Shown piece by piece: positions 21,801 through 35,900 of a stretch of DNA of 64,000 nt. The DNA lies in NCBI RefSeq assembly GCF_043641665.1, contig NC_092200.1:5427694-5491693 (forward strand), given 5' to 3'. The stretch is from Enoplosus armatus. Its lineage: Eukaryota > Chordata > Actinopteri > Centrarchiformes > Enoplosidae. Made by a program: the position numbers and the translations under genes. The notes below the pieces were generated by a model. It ran no database searches. It saw nothing but the letters and a program-made list of their open reading frames with translations, and had not been told where the DNA came from. Within the stretch, counting starts at the first letter, position 1. The number at the start of each line of letters is the position of its first letter.

Positions 21801-23756
21801 TTCAGACGGCATCAGTGGTCCCACAGCTGGATCCCCAGGGGTAACATGTTACGGTTTAATCTCTCACTCGGCAGGGTACTATTCATTTTACACCCCACAG
21901 TGAAAGTGAATGTCTCTGCCAGAGGTGGTTTTAATATAGTGAAGCTGTGTCCTGTGGCAGTTGTCCTGTGTTCCTGCCGTTGAGTGAGGGGCCGTATGAG
22001 ATGCTGCCTGCCTGCTTTCTCCTCAGACTGCAGCCAGCAATACCAATGATGCCATCTTTTATAAACAAGCTCAGCCAAGTTACAGGTCAGGCAATTTTTC
22101 ACCACAAATATTGTATGAAATGTTTGGGGTGTTTTTTTACACATCATGTAAAGATCACTCTTTTTAAAAATTCTCTTAGAAGCCCACAGCCTCAACCCAT
22201 CACAAGCTCCCTTGTTCTCCCTCTGTGATATTTCATAGATGTGACCATACCAGATGTTGACCTGCAGTGGGCACCCTTACTCCAGCTTCTGATGAGACGT
22301 TCACCAAGTGCAAACGGCCATGGGGACACATTAGATGAGAAGGATGCTATTTTTACAGTGGTATGTGTGTTGTGTTGTGTTTTAAAGATCAACACACTTA
22401 TATGCAAGCCTCAGATGTACTGTATGACATAAAAGGAATGAATACTTTTTACTGTCCAGCCTCTTCCTGGTGGTGTGATGCACAGTTATGTTCTCCCTGG
22501 AGCCGCATGGGAGGCGCCCGCCCAGAGAGGGACTATAGTGGACAGTATTCCCTTCACCCACCCCGCCCATGTCCCAGCCCTGCTGGAGCTGCTTCGACAT
22601 CAGTGTGCCATTAACACCCTGCTGAGGAGCTGTGTCACCTCTCAGTGTACCAGAACAGGTAGCAGTACTCTTACATCACACAATCTGTTAAGATGGACAA
22701 GGTCATTCATGCAAAGTCGGCAGGAAAAATTACAAAATTTCATTTGTCAGTTATGTGATGTTTAATTGATGGATTTTTCTATCAGGTTTGGTTGGTGACC
22801 TGCACTTCGAAGTCCTTCCGGAGTCTGAGACCAGCTTTTCTGTGACCTTCCACCGTCCTGACACCGACTCCCTCGCTGTTTGTGCGCATTTGCCACAGAA
22901 TATTTTCATTTACTGAGATTAAGTATCACTGTTAAGACTAATTATCACCGCCTGAGACTCAACATCTGAAAAATGACAACTTTTCAGAATCAACGACAGT
23001 GGCCTTATTTATCTGATTGGCTTTGGTTTCGGCAAATAATGACATCTGATGTTTGTATGATTTATTGGTGCTTTATCTTTTTTTTTTTTTTTTTGCCACA
23101 GTGTTGGTGAACATATCTGATGCTCATCAGATTACCTGTACTTTATTTGGAGCAGGAATAGGAGATCCCTCTCTGGATGAATACCTTTCCACTGTCATGG
23201 AGAGGTATGGCTTCATAACCTTCATCTGCCCCTTCCTTTTTACAATTTAAGAGGATGAAGGCGCTAGGCCTCCCTCCTTAGCAGGATCCACATCTTGCAT
23301 CATGAGGAAATCAGAGTGAAATTGTTTTGATATGCAGCAGTATTATGTCAGTGTGGTAACCCTGCCAAATTTGCATTCTTTCTAATACTGTGCCTCAGGT
23401 GCATGTCCGTCCCTGTGACCCTGAGGACATTATACAGCAAGCTAGAGGAGATCACCTCTGCCCCACTTTCTCCCCGCCGCCCAGCCACCACAGAGGCCGA
23501 AACTGACCGCTCGTCTCCCTCCGGCACCGCTGTGACCGACACCAGCAGCGCCTCGACCACGTTCTCCCAGAGTGCAGCTGTGGCAGAGGACGGCTTAAGT
23601 GTTTCTAGTTCAGCCTGCTATGCCATGTCTGTTGCCAAATCTGAGCTCCTTCCTGAAATAAATACAAGTCCTGCTGTCAACCTTTACCCATTCACTCCTG
23701 TGGGTGTGTTTTCACACTGGATGACTAATAATGGCCAACTGTCAGAGCTGATATAA
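18824..23756 (+). CDS. MED1-like Mediator subunit, short form
   Basis: Paralogue of Mediator subunit 1, the part of the Mediator complex that contacts nuclear receptors and other activators. Coding exons: 18824-18913, 19976-20051, 20135-20189, 20341-20467, 20554-20582, 20746-20817, 20907-20981, 21338-21414, 21492-21554, 21699-21840, 21961-22085, 22239-22360, 22460-22658, 22786-22881, 23102-23204, 23399-23756; total 1809 nt, 602 aa, all phases matching. MED1-type landmarks in order: HLHLKFAEKTWNETFQLVR (MED1 has RLHAKFNQNRPWSETIKLVR), CYLTADLFYLEV, KVAPHGGSPV, YNIPGDN, DCPLTIQFYITPTD, LPACFLLRLQPAIPM, FTHPAHVPALLELLRHQ, NTLLRSCV and RCMSVPVTLR. The Med1 fold spans about residues 5-505, followed by a Ser/Thr-rich tail ending at 602. 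Full-length MED1 is about 1580 aa, so the long disordered C-terminus with the two nuclear-receptor boxes is absent. A non-coding first exon probably ends at 18588. An open frame starting at 18695 merely reads through the intron into exon 2. Confidence 0.88.
21029..21302. repeat. Dispersed TAATCG-rich repeat, copy 1
   Basis: Begins with agctgcgacgattagt and ends with ttaatcgatttgttgcagccc, which are imperfect inverted ends. It lies inside a MED1-like intron. Related copies are at 28277-28574 and 55460-55731. This type of ~0.3-kb repeat is common in teleosts. Confidence 0.6.
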
Positions 23757-23829
23757 CGCTGTATGTGCATTACATGTTTAAGCCTTTTAAAATGTGATTT
23801 CTTTTTACTTAATTTTTTGTTTAGAATGG

Positions 23830-23835
23830 AATAAA
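23830..23835 (+). terminator. Polyadenylation signal of the MED1-like gene
   Basis: AATAAA 74 nt after the stop codon. Its closeness to the stop supports the short form as a real 3' end rather than a truncated reading. Confidence 0.55.
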
Positions 23836-23839
23836 TGTT

Positions 23840-25300
23840 TTGATAAAGCAGCTGTTTTATTCACACATAACATCAGGATTACCATGAAACATGTCATGCG
23901 TAACTCCTTTCTGGCTGCAGTTAGTGTAAGATCGCATCCATCTCCTGCAGAAAGTGCTTCTTACTATGCATTCCAGCGTGGCAGAGATTGCCGACTGTAA
24001 AGGTTTGAGGTTTGGCGTTTGACCCCTCTCAGACAGCCAAGAGCCCAGTTGATTGGTACCATGTGAGCCAATCAAACATTGCTAAAGTGCGTGATGCATT
24101 CTTGACGGCTCGTAAGAGTAAAGTAGAGATCAACACACTCCACGTTACAGTAAGAAATAGCTCTGCTGGATGCATGGTTACTTTTCAAGGGGGTACGGTA
24201 GGGTTGATTGTGTGTTATTGTACTTTAGGTCTCATCAACATGAATATATTGTTTTTCCTTCTAAACAAATGCACCAATACCTCTGTGGAATGGAAACTTC
24301 CAATATAGCACAAATATGACCTACTATCAGATGTATTTTGCAATGCAGGCACGTGCACAAACTATGCCTTCATAAAGCTCCATCATTGCACTTTTAAGGA
24401 AAAGTCACCTTTGACCTTTTGTGAGTAGCAGATTTAATATAAAACCACTTTAACTCGTGTATCTCATTAGAGAATATAAGTCAGTGTGGACCAAAATGCC
24501 ACGTTATCCTCAGTAGATTTAGGCTGTGTGCATTTAGAAAGGAATTTCAACATGTATCTAAAATATTAAGTCACGTGTCAACAGCAGACAACTGGTTTTG
24601 TCCGGTGCCTTCACTTCTAGATATCCAATGACCTGTATGGCTGCTATTCATAGACACATTCCAACATGTGTGGTTAAAACCATCCTCTTCTTTCAGTGGG
24701 TTTATATCCTCAGAATATTTAGGAGATTATGTGTCCTCAGTGTCTGATTGGTTGAGTGTGAATCTCTAAAAGTCTGTGATGACATACTTCACAGTATAAC
24801 TTCCTTAGACAGAAGTACTTAGATATTTTACTTAACAGATACCCAGAGTAAAAATACTCTGTCTTGCATTCACAATCTTACTGAAGTACAAAAGTATTGG
24901 CATCAAAATATACTTAAAGTACCAAAAGTACTCGTTATTGGTATTTATAACCGGTAAAGATGGGGCTACTTTCAGCTACTTTATATACTGCCCTGTGGGT
25001 TAATCCATAATAATCACAATTCATTTGTTGATTTCTACATTTATTATATTTATAGAATAAAGAAGTAGTATAAAGTGGCATAAAATGGAAATACTTTTCA
25101 AAATTGTACTTAAGTACAGTACTTGAGTAAATGTACTTAGTGCTATTGACTATGATTGTTTTATTCAAGAATAAAAGTCAAACTTTTCGCATTGTAATAG
25201 CATTGAGCCACTGCAGTGCAACAAAGCATCGTAATGTGTTGTGATTTCTCTGTTTGTGAGCCACAGTCTCGGCCTGTCTCTGGCTTATCTTTTTTTAAAT
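23840..25300. other. Intergenic between MED1-like gene and fbxl7
   Basis: No gene recognised. The right half holds a repeat rich in acttaagta words (listed separately). The remaining open frames show no family resemblance. Confidence 0.5.
24800..25145. repeat. Dispersed repeat with acttaagta motifs
   Basis: Ends carry related, partly inverted words: agaagtacttagatattttactt on the left and aagtacagtacttgagtaa on the right. A shorter related fragment occurs near 35195-35310. Probably a MITE-like or SINE-derived teleost repeat. Confidence 0.5.
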
Positions 25301-25738
25301 CTCTGGTCTGCGGTCTCTTTAAATCCAGCTCCGGTGGACGAGAGCTGCGCGTCCTCACAAACTTGTCTGGCCGCTGTGATTGCCCGCACTCAGCCTGATA
25401 AACAGCTGCTTACCATTTAGGCCACTTCACTCAAGTTTTTCCTCCAAACTCCTCGAATCGGGATCTGCTTTTGTGTGTGTGTTTCTGACTCTCTGCGTCT
25501 GTGGATGTTCACATATAGAAAGTCTGCACCGCTGGAAGCTCAAGTCCGGTTTCTAGGTTTGCGTAATGCTGAGACGTCCTCTGTTCAACATCTGGATTAA
25601 CTATTTGGAGTCAGAGCTAGCGGCCCAACACGAAACTCTGACTGTCTAGCCTATCTTTATGGAAAGACTGCCCTTTTCTCTGGAATTTAACTCCTTTTGA
25701 TTAACCGAGTTTTGCGCATAGATTATGTATTCTTTAAA
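25300..25738 (+). promoter_or_regulatory. fbxl7 5' UTR/promoter region
   Basis: Sequence directly upstream of the fbxl7 ATG, with locally higher GC near 25325-25395. No TATA box is obvious. I infer that transcription starts here from position only. Confidence 0.3.
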
Positions 25739-26936
25739 ATGGGTGCGAACAATGGAAAACTGTATGGAAGCGAGGGTAAGTGCTCTAATTACGACTTTAA
25801 AAACACGTTTTATTTGAATTCCACTCAGAAGGAAGTCTCCTTTTTTTTTTTTTTTATCAAACTAGACTCCACAAAGACTACCATGTTACCGTTAATTGCG
25901 ACAGCTTCTCATTTGTGTCCAACTAAACTAAAAACAGAAAACAGTGCAGGCGTTTCTTGGCTCTGTAGCTTACTTGAGTTTGTCTCTGAACATTAGTTAG
26001 CTAGCTTAAAAACTAGCACTATTCCCTCTACATCTTTAATTATCTTACAGAAACTGTTTGTGTAAAGTTGAACTCACGCCAGACTCCATTCAAAAATCTG
26101 CCAATTGTTAGCATATGTGTTGATATGGGGATGATAGCAACGTTTGACTTATTATAGCCTACTTTTTATACTTTTTAAAGATGTGCAACGTTTATATTCT
26201 TCAGATAAGATAGAGAGTGACATCTGGTGGTCGCATTTTAAACACTTTGAATGAACAGTTTGTATATAACATTTGAAGCTTAAACAAAAAAAACCTTCCA
26301 ATTGCTTTCAGTGCATCCTTCTTTTATACCCACATTTTTCCCCCCAGAAAATTAACTTTATTGTATCTGTAGTTTCACTTGAAGGAATTTTACATGGTGA
26401 TAATACAACTGTGGGATGCAACATGTCCTACAGCTTGTATTTGTGTTATTTAACATGCAAGTAACAGCCTCTTTGAGTTTGAGTTAGTAGCAAAGGTGGT
26501 GTTTTCAGACCAGTAACACAGTCACTTTAAATCAAATACCACCTCACACAATCAGTCAAAGACAGCTGACTTGGCAGGGCAGCGAGTTCATCAGGCAGCA
26601 CCAAGTAGCCTAATGTATGGCAGATTCTTTCATGCAGGTTTAGTGGAGGTGGGTCAAAAGACGTGAGTGTTTGGGCATGTGGGCACTTAAGTCTTTTTTT
26701 TATCTTGATGAGAGCCAATTCCAGAGATTTTTGTCCCTTAAACTATTGTTGTTTGATTTGGCAGCCATTTTGTGTGTATTGGTCAACGCCATATGATCCT
26801 CATGTAAACAAAAACATGTGGTAGACACCTTGAAAAGACACAAAATAGCTTTATTAATGGAAAAATGCCCTGGTGACACGTGTTCTATGGAAACAGCTCC
26901 TCCTTAGATGGTTTCTTACAGTGGACACACCTAAAA

Positions 26937-26968
<32 letters not shown>

Positions 26969-29900
26969 ATTTACCTTAATTAGCTCTCTTGCAGCTGACT
27001 GTTTAATGTTGTCTTAGCTAAATGATGAACTTGACTTGCACAGCAGACAATCGGATCATAATGTAAAGACTGTAAAATATTGTCCCTCCGGCGCAGATTT
27101 CCTCTCTTATTTATTAATGAAAATAACTAAAGAAAATAAAATACTGTCATGTTTTGGATCAATACCTCGGTATCAATGATGTCAGTATTGGTCTATAAGA
27201 CAAAAAGAAAGTCATTAGTCATGTAGAGCCGATGGCCAAGCAGGCAGAGACATTCACTGTCCATCTACAGCTATCAGATATATTCAGAAAATTGTTCCAC
27301 CCAACTGGAATGCAGCTTAAATCCAGGGAAAAAACAACATTTTTATATGATATTATAATACCCAAAATCCATACCGCATTATTGATAACATCTCCAAAGT
27401 GCCTGGATTATCAGCTCAGCAGGACAGCCACTATCATTGCTATAGGCATGGTTAGATTTCAGTTAGTACCAAGAATATTAGCCTTCATATTACCCCCTAC
27501 CTCCTCTCCCACCAACTGTCTTTTTCATCTAATCTTCAACATTACTTATTCAGAAAAACTGTGACCCGACTCAAACAGTTACTTAGTTCTGTCTCCAGAG
27601 CAGAAATGTTTGGATAAATAACATTCCAGTGTGCTCTCTTCCTAAGTCAATAACTGCAGAGAAAAAGACTGGAACTCATGATGTTAAAAATAACAAGTGG
27701 ATCAGCTCCACCTAGGAATCCAGCCTGTTAAGGTACATGAACTGATTCTATCACCGATACCGACCTCTTTCGTTTACTCTCAGGTTAACAGTCATTAGTC
27801 AGGTGGGGAAAATATGATGTGGTCTAAGCAGATTGTGTTCTCGTTGAGCAAGTCACCTCTGATGGCTCATAAAGCCTTAATTCTCCCTTTCATTGCAAGA
27901 TAGAAGAATATCTGATGGTTGGCAAGCTTGCACCTCTTTGGTGTACAACATGAAACACAAGCATTACATTCCAACTTGTGTTTTTTGTAGATGTTAAGAT
28001 GATGATGTTTCGGGTTTAAGTGCATGAGTTATTATTATTGTTAAGTGCATTTTCTTATGAATAATTAACTCTTCAAATGTAAGCATTTTTTAAGGGGATT
28101 CATGGTGATCAATACACATTTTCTGAGACTTTTTTATATCTCAGTACTCAAAGAAGTGTTTTCCTCTATTGCTCTATTGGCATTACTTAAACCTTAACGA
28201 TATAGTCTGAATGATTTCAGTACTGGTGGATTTGGTGCTTTACTGGTGGCTACTTTAAAGAAATCTCTCTGTTTTTAGGGCGGCAACTAACGATTACTTT
28301 CATTAAAGATTGTTTAGCCGACTAACTGATTAATCGCTTTGCCTATAAAATATCAGAGAATAGTGAAAAATGTCCATCAGAACCCAAGGTGACGTCTTCA
28401 AATGTCTTGTTTTGTCCGACCAACGAACCAACAAAACCCAAAGATATTCACTTTACAATTGTAGAACACCAAGGAAACCAGAAAATGTTGACATTGGATA
28501 AACGAGGAACAAGAAATTTGGCAAAATAATTAATCGTTTCTATTAATTTTGATTAATTGTCTAATCATTGCAGGTTTAGTTGTTTTAATAAAGAACGCGG
28601 TCAATAATGAGCTTCTTTCTAACTGCGATCTGATCCCTCGTGTGTAGGTCAGCAGTATGAGTACAGTAGAGAATGGCGGACTCCGCCACTAACAATGAAA
28701 ACTACTATAGTGAGGTAATAACAGAATTTAAATACACTGAATTGCTGAGAAAATGCTGACCATTGAAAGTATCAAATCTGGGATTGGTTCATGAAAATCT
28801 TAAGGATTGTAACTTTAATATTCACATCACACATTAATCATTTGTTCAAAGTGTTGTCATTCCACAGAAGAAAATGGTGCATAGTATTTATAGTTACAAG
28901 TGCAGAATTCTGCAGTCCGTCTGCCCACATCTGTTTTCAAGTGTGACTCCACAATTAATTACACACTGGTCACAACTATGCAACAACCCTCCACCAACAC
29001 ATTATATAAGCACAAGACAGGAAGCAGGAGCTTTTCAGAAAGTTGTTTTTCCATGAAAGACAGAAAACAATCTTGCCTTGCACAGATCCACATGCTTCAA
29101 ACAAACAGCCCTGCAGAGTCCCTCATGCTGAGGAGAAGAATGCTGTAACCAGCAAAATATTAAAATATATTTGGTTGTGTTTACCCAGTCTCATGATTTC
29201 TGCTCTGCTTAAATATTAGAAAAATCTGCAAGCTCCTTGTGAATTTCTGAGACATTTCCGGGGACTGGAGGAGCCATATAGCAGATGTGCCGGCTCAGTG
29301 ATGTCACCACAAAGTGTCATTCACACTCATACCATATGAGCTGCTTTGGTTTAAAATCACTGTATATGTATCGTGTGAGTATGCAGTCACAGGTTGCATT
29401 TTGTCCCCCCTTCACAAGCTTTCATATGCACTACTTATTTTGGGAACTGTCTAGTCTGTTTAGGTGGCTGCGCTCGATGCGCATGTGGCTGTGACTTTTT
29501 GGGAATACCTCTTCGGCCTGCCGTTCTGGGTGAAAGGCGCATACTTAGTCTCAGGAAAGCCACAAAGCTGCATTTATGATCTGACAGAGGAATGAAATGC
29601 CATAAACAACTACTCCACAGGCGGCCTGCAGTCACCATGGCAGTCGTACTCCGGCAGCAGAGGCACACATTCAAAGAATATCTCCTTGACGTTTAGCTCT
29701 CCTGTGTGACTGCATAGAAATCCAAATCCTAAATCTAATAATACAAGGATAGCTCATAAAGTTAGAGTTGTAAATCCATGTAAACTTGATAAAAAGCACT
29801 CTCATGTGGCAGTTGTACAGACTGTACGACCTAAGAAGTATGCAGCTAGTGATACACTTTGTTATAATCATTCATTAAAGAGAGTTTGCTTGTATCTCAC

Positions 29901-32900
29901 GCAGGAGTGTTTCCTCACTCGTCCTCCGTGGAAGCGAAGGCTGAAGGGGATTTCAGGAGACTTTATTCTTCCTCCAAATATCAAAAAAAAAACGGACACT
30001 TACTCAAACAAACCAGCAGAGACTTTGTGCATGCGCCAAAGCTAACCATTCATCCAAAATTGAGGAACATAAAAGTCATGAAAGCAGAGAGTGATGGGCT
30101 TTATATTTCCTTACACTTCATACCTCCTTACCGTCTTAAATACATCATCAAAGTGCAATTGCACATTATCTCTGACAGGAATTAAGCCTAAAAAGTCTCT
30201 CAAAAGAAAGGATTGATTTTCAACAACCAATAAATCAGAACTGCAGTTTGTCATCTTTAAAGTTGCTATACTGTGTCCCAGTACTTTTGTTTTTCTTCCC
30301 ATTCCCCCTGCAGGTAAAGGGAGCTCAAGCATCTCTTCTGACATAAGTTCGAGCACAGATCACACACCAACTAAAGCTCCAAAGAATGTGGCTACCACCG
30401 AAGGTAAGGCATCTGGTGCTCATTAACCAAACTCCCCTCCCTTCTTCTTTCCCTCCTCTTCTTCTTCTTCTTCTTCTTCTCCTCCCGCCCCTCTCTTTCC
30501 CCTCCTCATCCACTTTCTGTACTGCCTATTTTTGGAGAGAAACCGGTGTGTTCCTGGGATAACTCTAAATTGAAAACAAACTCGCAGCTCCCATCCGAAC
30601 CCAGAAACCAAAGGCATTTCTTTGGGCTTTGTTTGAGAAGACCGAGAAAAAAAAAGAAACACTTCTGGCTTCTCATTGTGGAAGAGTGCTTATCTAAACT
30701 GTGGTCATATCAGGCTCAGAGCGTTGCCAAGGAGGGAGGTACTGTGCTGGAGAAAGAGAGAGAGAGAGAGAGAGAGGAGGGTGAGGGGGTTTTGTTGGAG
30801 GCCGAGAAGGTGTGGGGACTGAAAATGGGAAAAGAGAGCTTCACCTTCTGCCGTTGTAACTCCTCTCCATGCAGCTCTCTGGCTCCCCCTCGCCTCCCCA
30901 GCCCTCCTCCAGAGTGACTGCAGGGAGGGGAGCCGCTCCTCTTCGTCAGGAGTGTGTTACGAATGTAAACTGTATGCTCACTGTAGTGGTTCATAAATAC
31001 TTTGCAGCTGACAGATGCCTTTTGAAGCCCCCTGCCAGCAGTTGTCTTCAATACCGATAGCTCCGATACATTTTTAACAATCTGCCAGTCAAAGCAGCAG
31101 AAGTTGTTTTTATTATTCTTTAAAAGAACAGAACAAAATGTCTCAAAGTCGTAGCTTAGCAGTACTGCAACGCCAGGCGCTGTATCCCCACTGTCTTGTA
31201 GTTTGTGCTCTCTAGGAAATCAAAGTTTGCCATGAAATAAATGTGAATATTCATAAAAGATTTGCATTAGAGGGCAACATGGCAGTTTTCATATGTATTT
31301 GAGACAAATACAAATCTGTAGAAACTGTATGAACAATGAGCTGAGAGACGCTAAGGCGCTCCGTAAAGCTGAGAGCTGCAGGGTTGGGTGATAATCCCCT
31401 GTGGGTCCGTTGCTACATCGTCATTTGATCCTTTGTTAATGTAAAACTATTGATTAGTGCAGCTTTAAGCATTTCAATATGGCAGACTAACTTTCATTAG
31501 CTTCACGGCACCTTTTAAATATGTCTCGGCTAATGTCAGTTATCAGTAAAATCAGAATATATAGCGTCTTATAGCATCTGCATGTCTCACAGTGAGTGTG
31601 TTAAACTTCCACTGGGCAGGAAAGAGTATGAGTCAGAAAGTGGAAATGAAATCTCAGTGAGTCATTGATTTTGATGAAAAACCTTATCTAAACTCCCCAC
31701 AGATACATTATGGTCTCTCTCTCTCTCTGTGCTGTGGTCTCTTTGTCTTTCTCTGAGTTGACCAGTGACTCACCGACCGTTCTGCACGCTCACACACATG
31801 CACACATATATACTCACCCCGTTGCTCTCGTGCATTGTCATCACCAATCTTAAATTTGCTCTGGCGTGATGAACGTGGTATTCTTGTGGTTTGGAGCTGC
31901 CCACAAGAAAACAAATACCAGCTCCAGCCTGTCTTTACAGCTGTCACTCGACTGGAGAGTTCAAGGTGTTTCTCAGAGAGAGAAGAGAAAGAAGAAAACT
32001 CCTCACGAGACATCGGGCGTGCTTTTGGTTTCACGCAAGATGTGTGTCACTTACTTTGTTTCAGCGAGGTTAATTCACTGATTAACCTCACTAAATATAG
32101 GGTGAGATGTGCCGTCCTCCTGTGAGTGTGCATTAGGGCGAGGCAGATTACTGTTACTCACTCGACTTCGCTGGAAATGCTGACTCACTTGGATGTGTCC
32201 ATTGAGGAGCTGCTGGGAGTGCACCCAGAGTATTTTGGGGAAATTGATAATTGTCCCGAATGTGTCTACTTGGGGAACACAACCTGTGCAGATAGAAATA
32301 TATAGGCAGAGTATAGACCATGGCCAGTGGCTTCCCGACCATAATTTCCCTCCTGCGTTATGACTGAAATTGTTATTTTTTTCTCCATGCTAAGTGGGAG
32401 TAATTACATGGTCTGGAACCGCCACAGCCACAGTCAAATCCCCCCTCCTTAAACAGACACACACACACACATGTGCACACACACACACACACAGTGGCAG
32501 ATCACACAGTCCTTGCCCACCTCGTCCTGTGGTCCACTAAACTAATCAGGAAGCAGTCTGGGCTGTTTCCCCACCACACACTGGGAGTATTCATATTAGG
32601 GTCTCACACAGTATCCTCATGCTCCCTATGGATAGTTAGTTAGTTAGTATTTATCTAAATCAAACACCAAAATATAACAAGACGTTTTCTGGTAACATGG
32701 ACACAAAAGACAACAGTCATAACTTTATATATATCTATGTACTTTGAGGTAGCACGTTGTTATGCAAAATGTTATATTAATTAAAGAAAGACAAATAAAT
32801 GCTACAAGCTGAAGGTTTATCCTGATGACTCATCTCCCATTCTTTGTCCAAGTAACTGGCCGAATGTTTCGTATACCCGACTTCTGTTTTTTATCTTACG

Positions 32901-35900
32901 AAACAACATATTGTGTGGTTCCCAGTGAAAGGGACAAAAGAAAAATCATTTTCTATCTTTTTATTATTGAGATGAAATCCACCTTTCTTCATCCAGACTG
33001 ACATACCGCCCAGTTTCAGCATTATTCATGGTTATTCGTTCTTCAGGTTATGAAACTTTTATGCAAAATCACATGTAAATGATGTTCGATACAGTTTTTA
33101 ATGTCAGATAAAACATTTCACAAACAATTAATAACTCCTTTTGTTTCATTATTTAAAACAGAAAACTGAACTGAAAATACAATTCCACTTAAAGCCACAA
33201 TATAACATTTGCTGAACAGCAACTACGGTGACACAAGTGACAACTACGACATAAATGTAAAAAAACACAGTGTAGTTCAAGCAGAGAGGAGCGAGCTGTC
33301 TCAGTAATGTCAGCTACACAGTAATATCTACCTAAAGTTCGCTAACGTCAGCTAACATGATCCACCGTAAGCTGCTGGTCATACCAGACCAAGTAAGGTT
33401 GTATCTGCAAAACCCCTCAGTGTATTGAACTGAGAAAGAGTGCGCTTTAATGCTTATGCATTTAACTTTTCATTTGTAAGAGAAAGATTGTTATTTCCTC
33501 TTTCAAAAGATACATAATCTCCCTTTAAAGCCCCGTGTGTAAGATCCAAACCAGAGCCGCTGAAGGGCGGGAGACCAATTTTCACCAGAATGGTTTCATT
33601 TTTCTACAAATCAAAAACTTGGAAAGATGCTCTCATCATCTCAAAACTCTTCACGTGGTGGCTTTAAAGTCAATAAATCATAATACTGAATGATTGTGCA
33701 GCCCTAATATCAGCACACAGATGGAAAGTAGGCCATTGCCTGTCTGTCTTCACCGGTCCAACATGTATTCCCACAAAATCAACATTAGGAAGTTACACTC
33801 ATTCTCCTCCTGAAAACAAACCGAGCCGGGCAGTCATCTGGCAAGTTTTTGCAACGTGTCTCTGTTTTCATTTATTATTTAGACGGGCTTGCGGTGGCCT
33901 GACCCAGTTGAGATGCTTATTAGCTGCAGACTGAAAGGCACAGTCCTGGACAGTAAATCCTTCCTGTGGGATGAAACTGAGTATCTCCCAGCAGGGGTTA
34001 CACCGTGACCCCGTCTGGGCCTCAAGGGTTTACTTTGGCACAGCCAAACTCAGGGTACCTTAGGAATGTGGCTCCAAAATGGCAGTCGCTAAACTGACAA
34101 CACCCTGAGATGTTCGGCCTGTTGTAACTCTCTCAGACCGTTTTGATCCTCCTGTATCAGCTGGAGCCTGTGCCAAGCTTCAGCCACTGATGTAACACAG
34201 ACTCACAGGGGCGTTGATCATGTTAAAGCAGCCATTCGGGGGTGGGGGGTCGGGGTCAGCTCCTTCACCCGTTTATAATGGCACCAGGAAGCTAGCTGGG
34301 AAACAGGGAATGGTGGGAACAATGAACAAGCCGACTTCCTTTCTGTCTGCCAAGGGCCAAAGAAACAGTGATAACAGTGACGGGGAAAAAGCTTACTCTG
34401 TCCTTCCACACCAGAGAACACTGTAGTCAAAGATTTACCCCGGAAACATGCCATGATTTATATGCAATTATCCACATTTATCAAAAGCAGTATAACATTG
34501 AGAGTCTCGTTCTCTAGCATGTTTTTTGTTTTTGACTCCTGAAGTTTCAAAGCGTCTAGAAGGTGTAATTTATATGTCTTCAGTGCACGAATGTAAACAC
34601 AGCAATAAGATCCTGCCCATTCAACTTCACTGCATGTTACGTTCAAGCGACGAAGCCCTCTAGTGGCCGTAGTAATTCTGACGGGAACAAAGGAGGAAGT
34701 CAGGTGACGCCGTTATAGAGCGACAAAGTCCGCGTGGGGAGGAGGTAGTTTTATAAAGCATGACCATGATTGTTCCCTAACCTTAATCAGGAGTTTATTA
34801 TTGTAACCATGACGATGACATTTTAACTCAAACTACAGTGTTTCCCTGACCTCAACAAAGTACTTATTTGAACCCAAACCTGTTCATCACTGCAGCGAGG
34901 TGAGGAGGCTCTCGACTCATTAATGAACATAAAAACAAAATCACCAAATTTAGAGATGCATGGTTTTCACTGGAGAGTGACGCCGTGGTGATACGGAGGG
35001 CGGTGACATGCAGCATGTCATGGCCATGTACGCTTACTGATCTGTTTATTGCATCTTCTCTTCTTTAATATGACGACCTCAGCCAAGTGTAAAAGCTTTT
35101 TTGTGACATTTAGACTTTTTGTTTTTGAAAATGTTTGGCGGTGTTTTAGGGGGTAAATTGAAAATGTGCATAAAAACAAGTGTGTTTGTTACGCTGTACA
35201 CTTAAGTGCTGTACTTAACTGTAATTTTCAGGCACTTCTACTTGTATTTCCATGTTATGCAACTTCATACTTTTAATCTGACAGTTATAGTTACTATTTA
35301 CTTTGCAAATTAAAGGCTCTGCACACCCGCGCAGGCGTTTTCAATTACTCTTGCTAATAAAAACCTAATGTCTTTTATTTGGCTGGAGCAGAGAATTAAA
35401 CTCTTAATATAATAATATTATAGCAACACACACTCACTAATATTGATCAGTAATCCCACTGAGCTTTGTGGGGGTCAGCTGTGCAGTCTAAACAGCCCCT
35501 CCTTAAAGCTCCTGTCTCCAACATGTTCATATTTTTTCCCTCCCAAAGGCAACAAATCCCTCACACTTCATCTGTAAACCAACCTCACGCGCCAATGACC
35601 CATTCACTCGTGTTTACCCGAGCAGATATATAGAGTTTCACTGTTGATTTTTGCCGTGCCAAATACGAAAGAGGCTGCAGAGAGGTGTGTGTGTGTGTGT
35701 GTGTGTGTCATTGCTGTTGGGAGAGAAGAGAAGATTTACGTTATTGTCCCCCACTTGTGTTGTAAATGTAACTTTGATCATTCATCACTAATTATTTCTG
35801 CAGTATTTCTTCTTCGAACCCGTGTGACAAATGTCTGTATTCGAAGATTTGGTGAAACTTAACGCTGCGCTTGTTCTGCTGCTCTACAGCTGTGTTGGAC

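Noticed and set aside
27232..27564. 110-residue open frame in fbxl7 intron 1
   Set aside because: No family resemblance, no splice context and composition like its surroundings.
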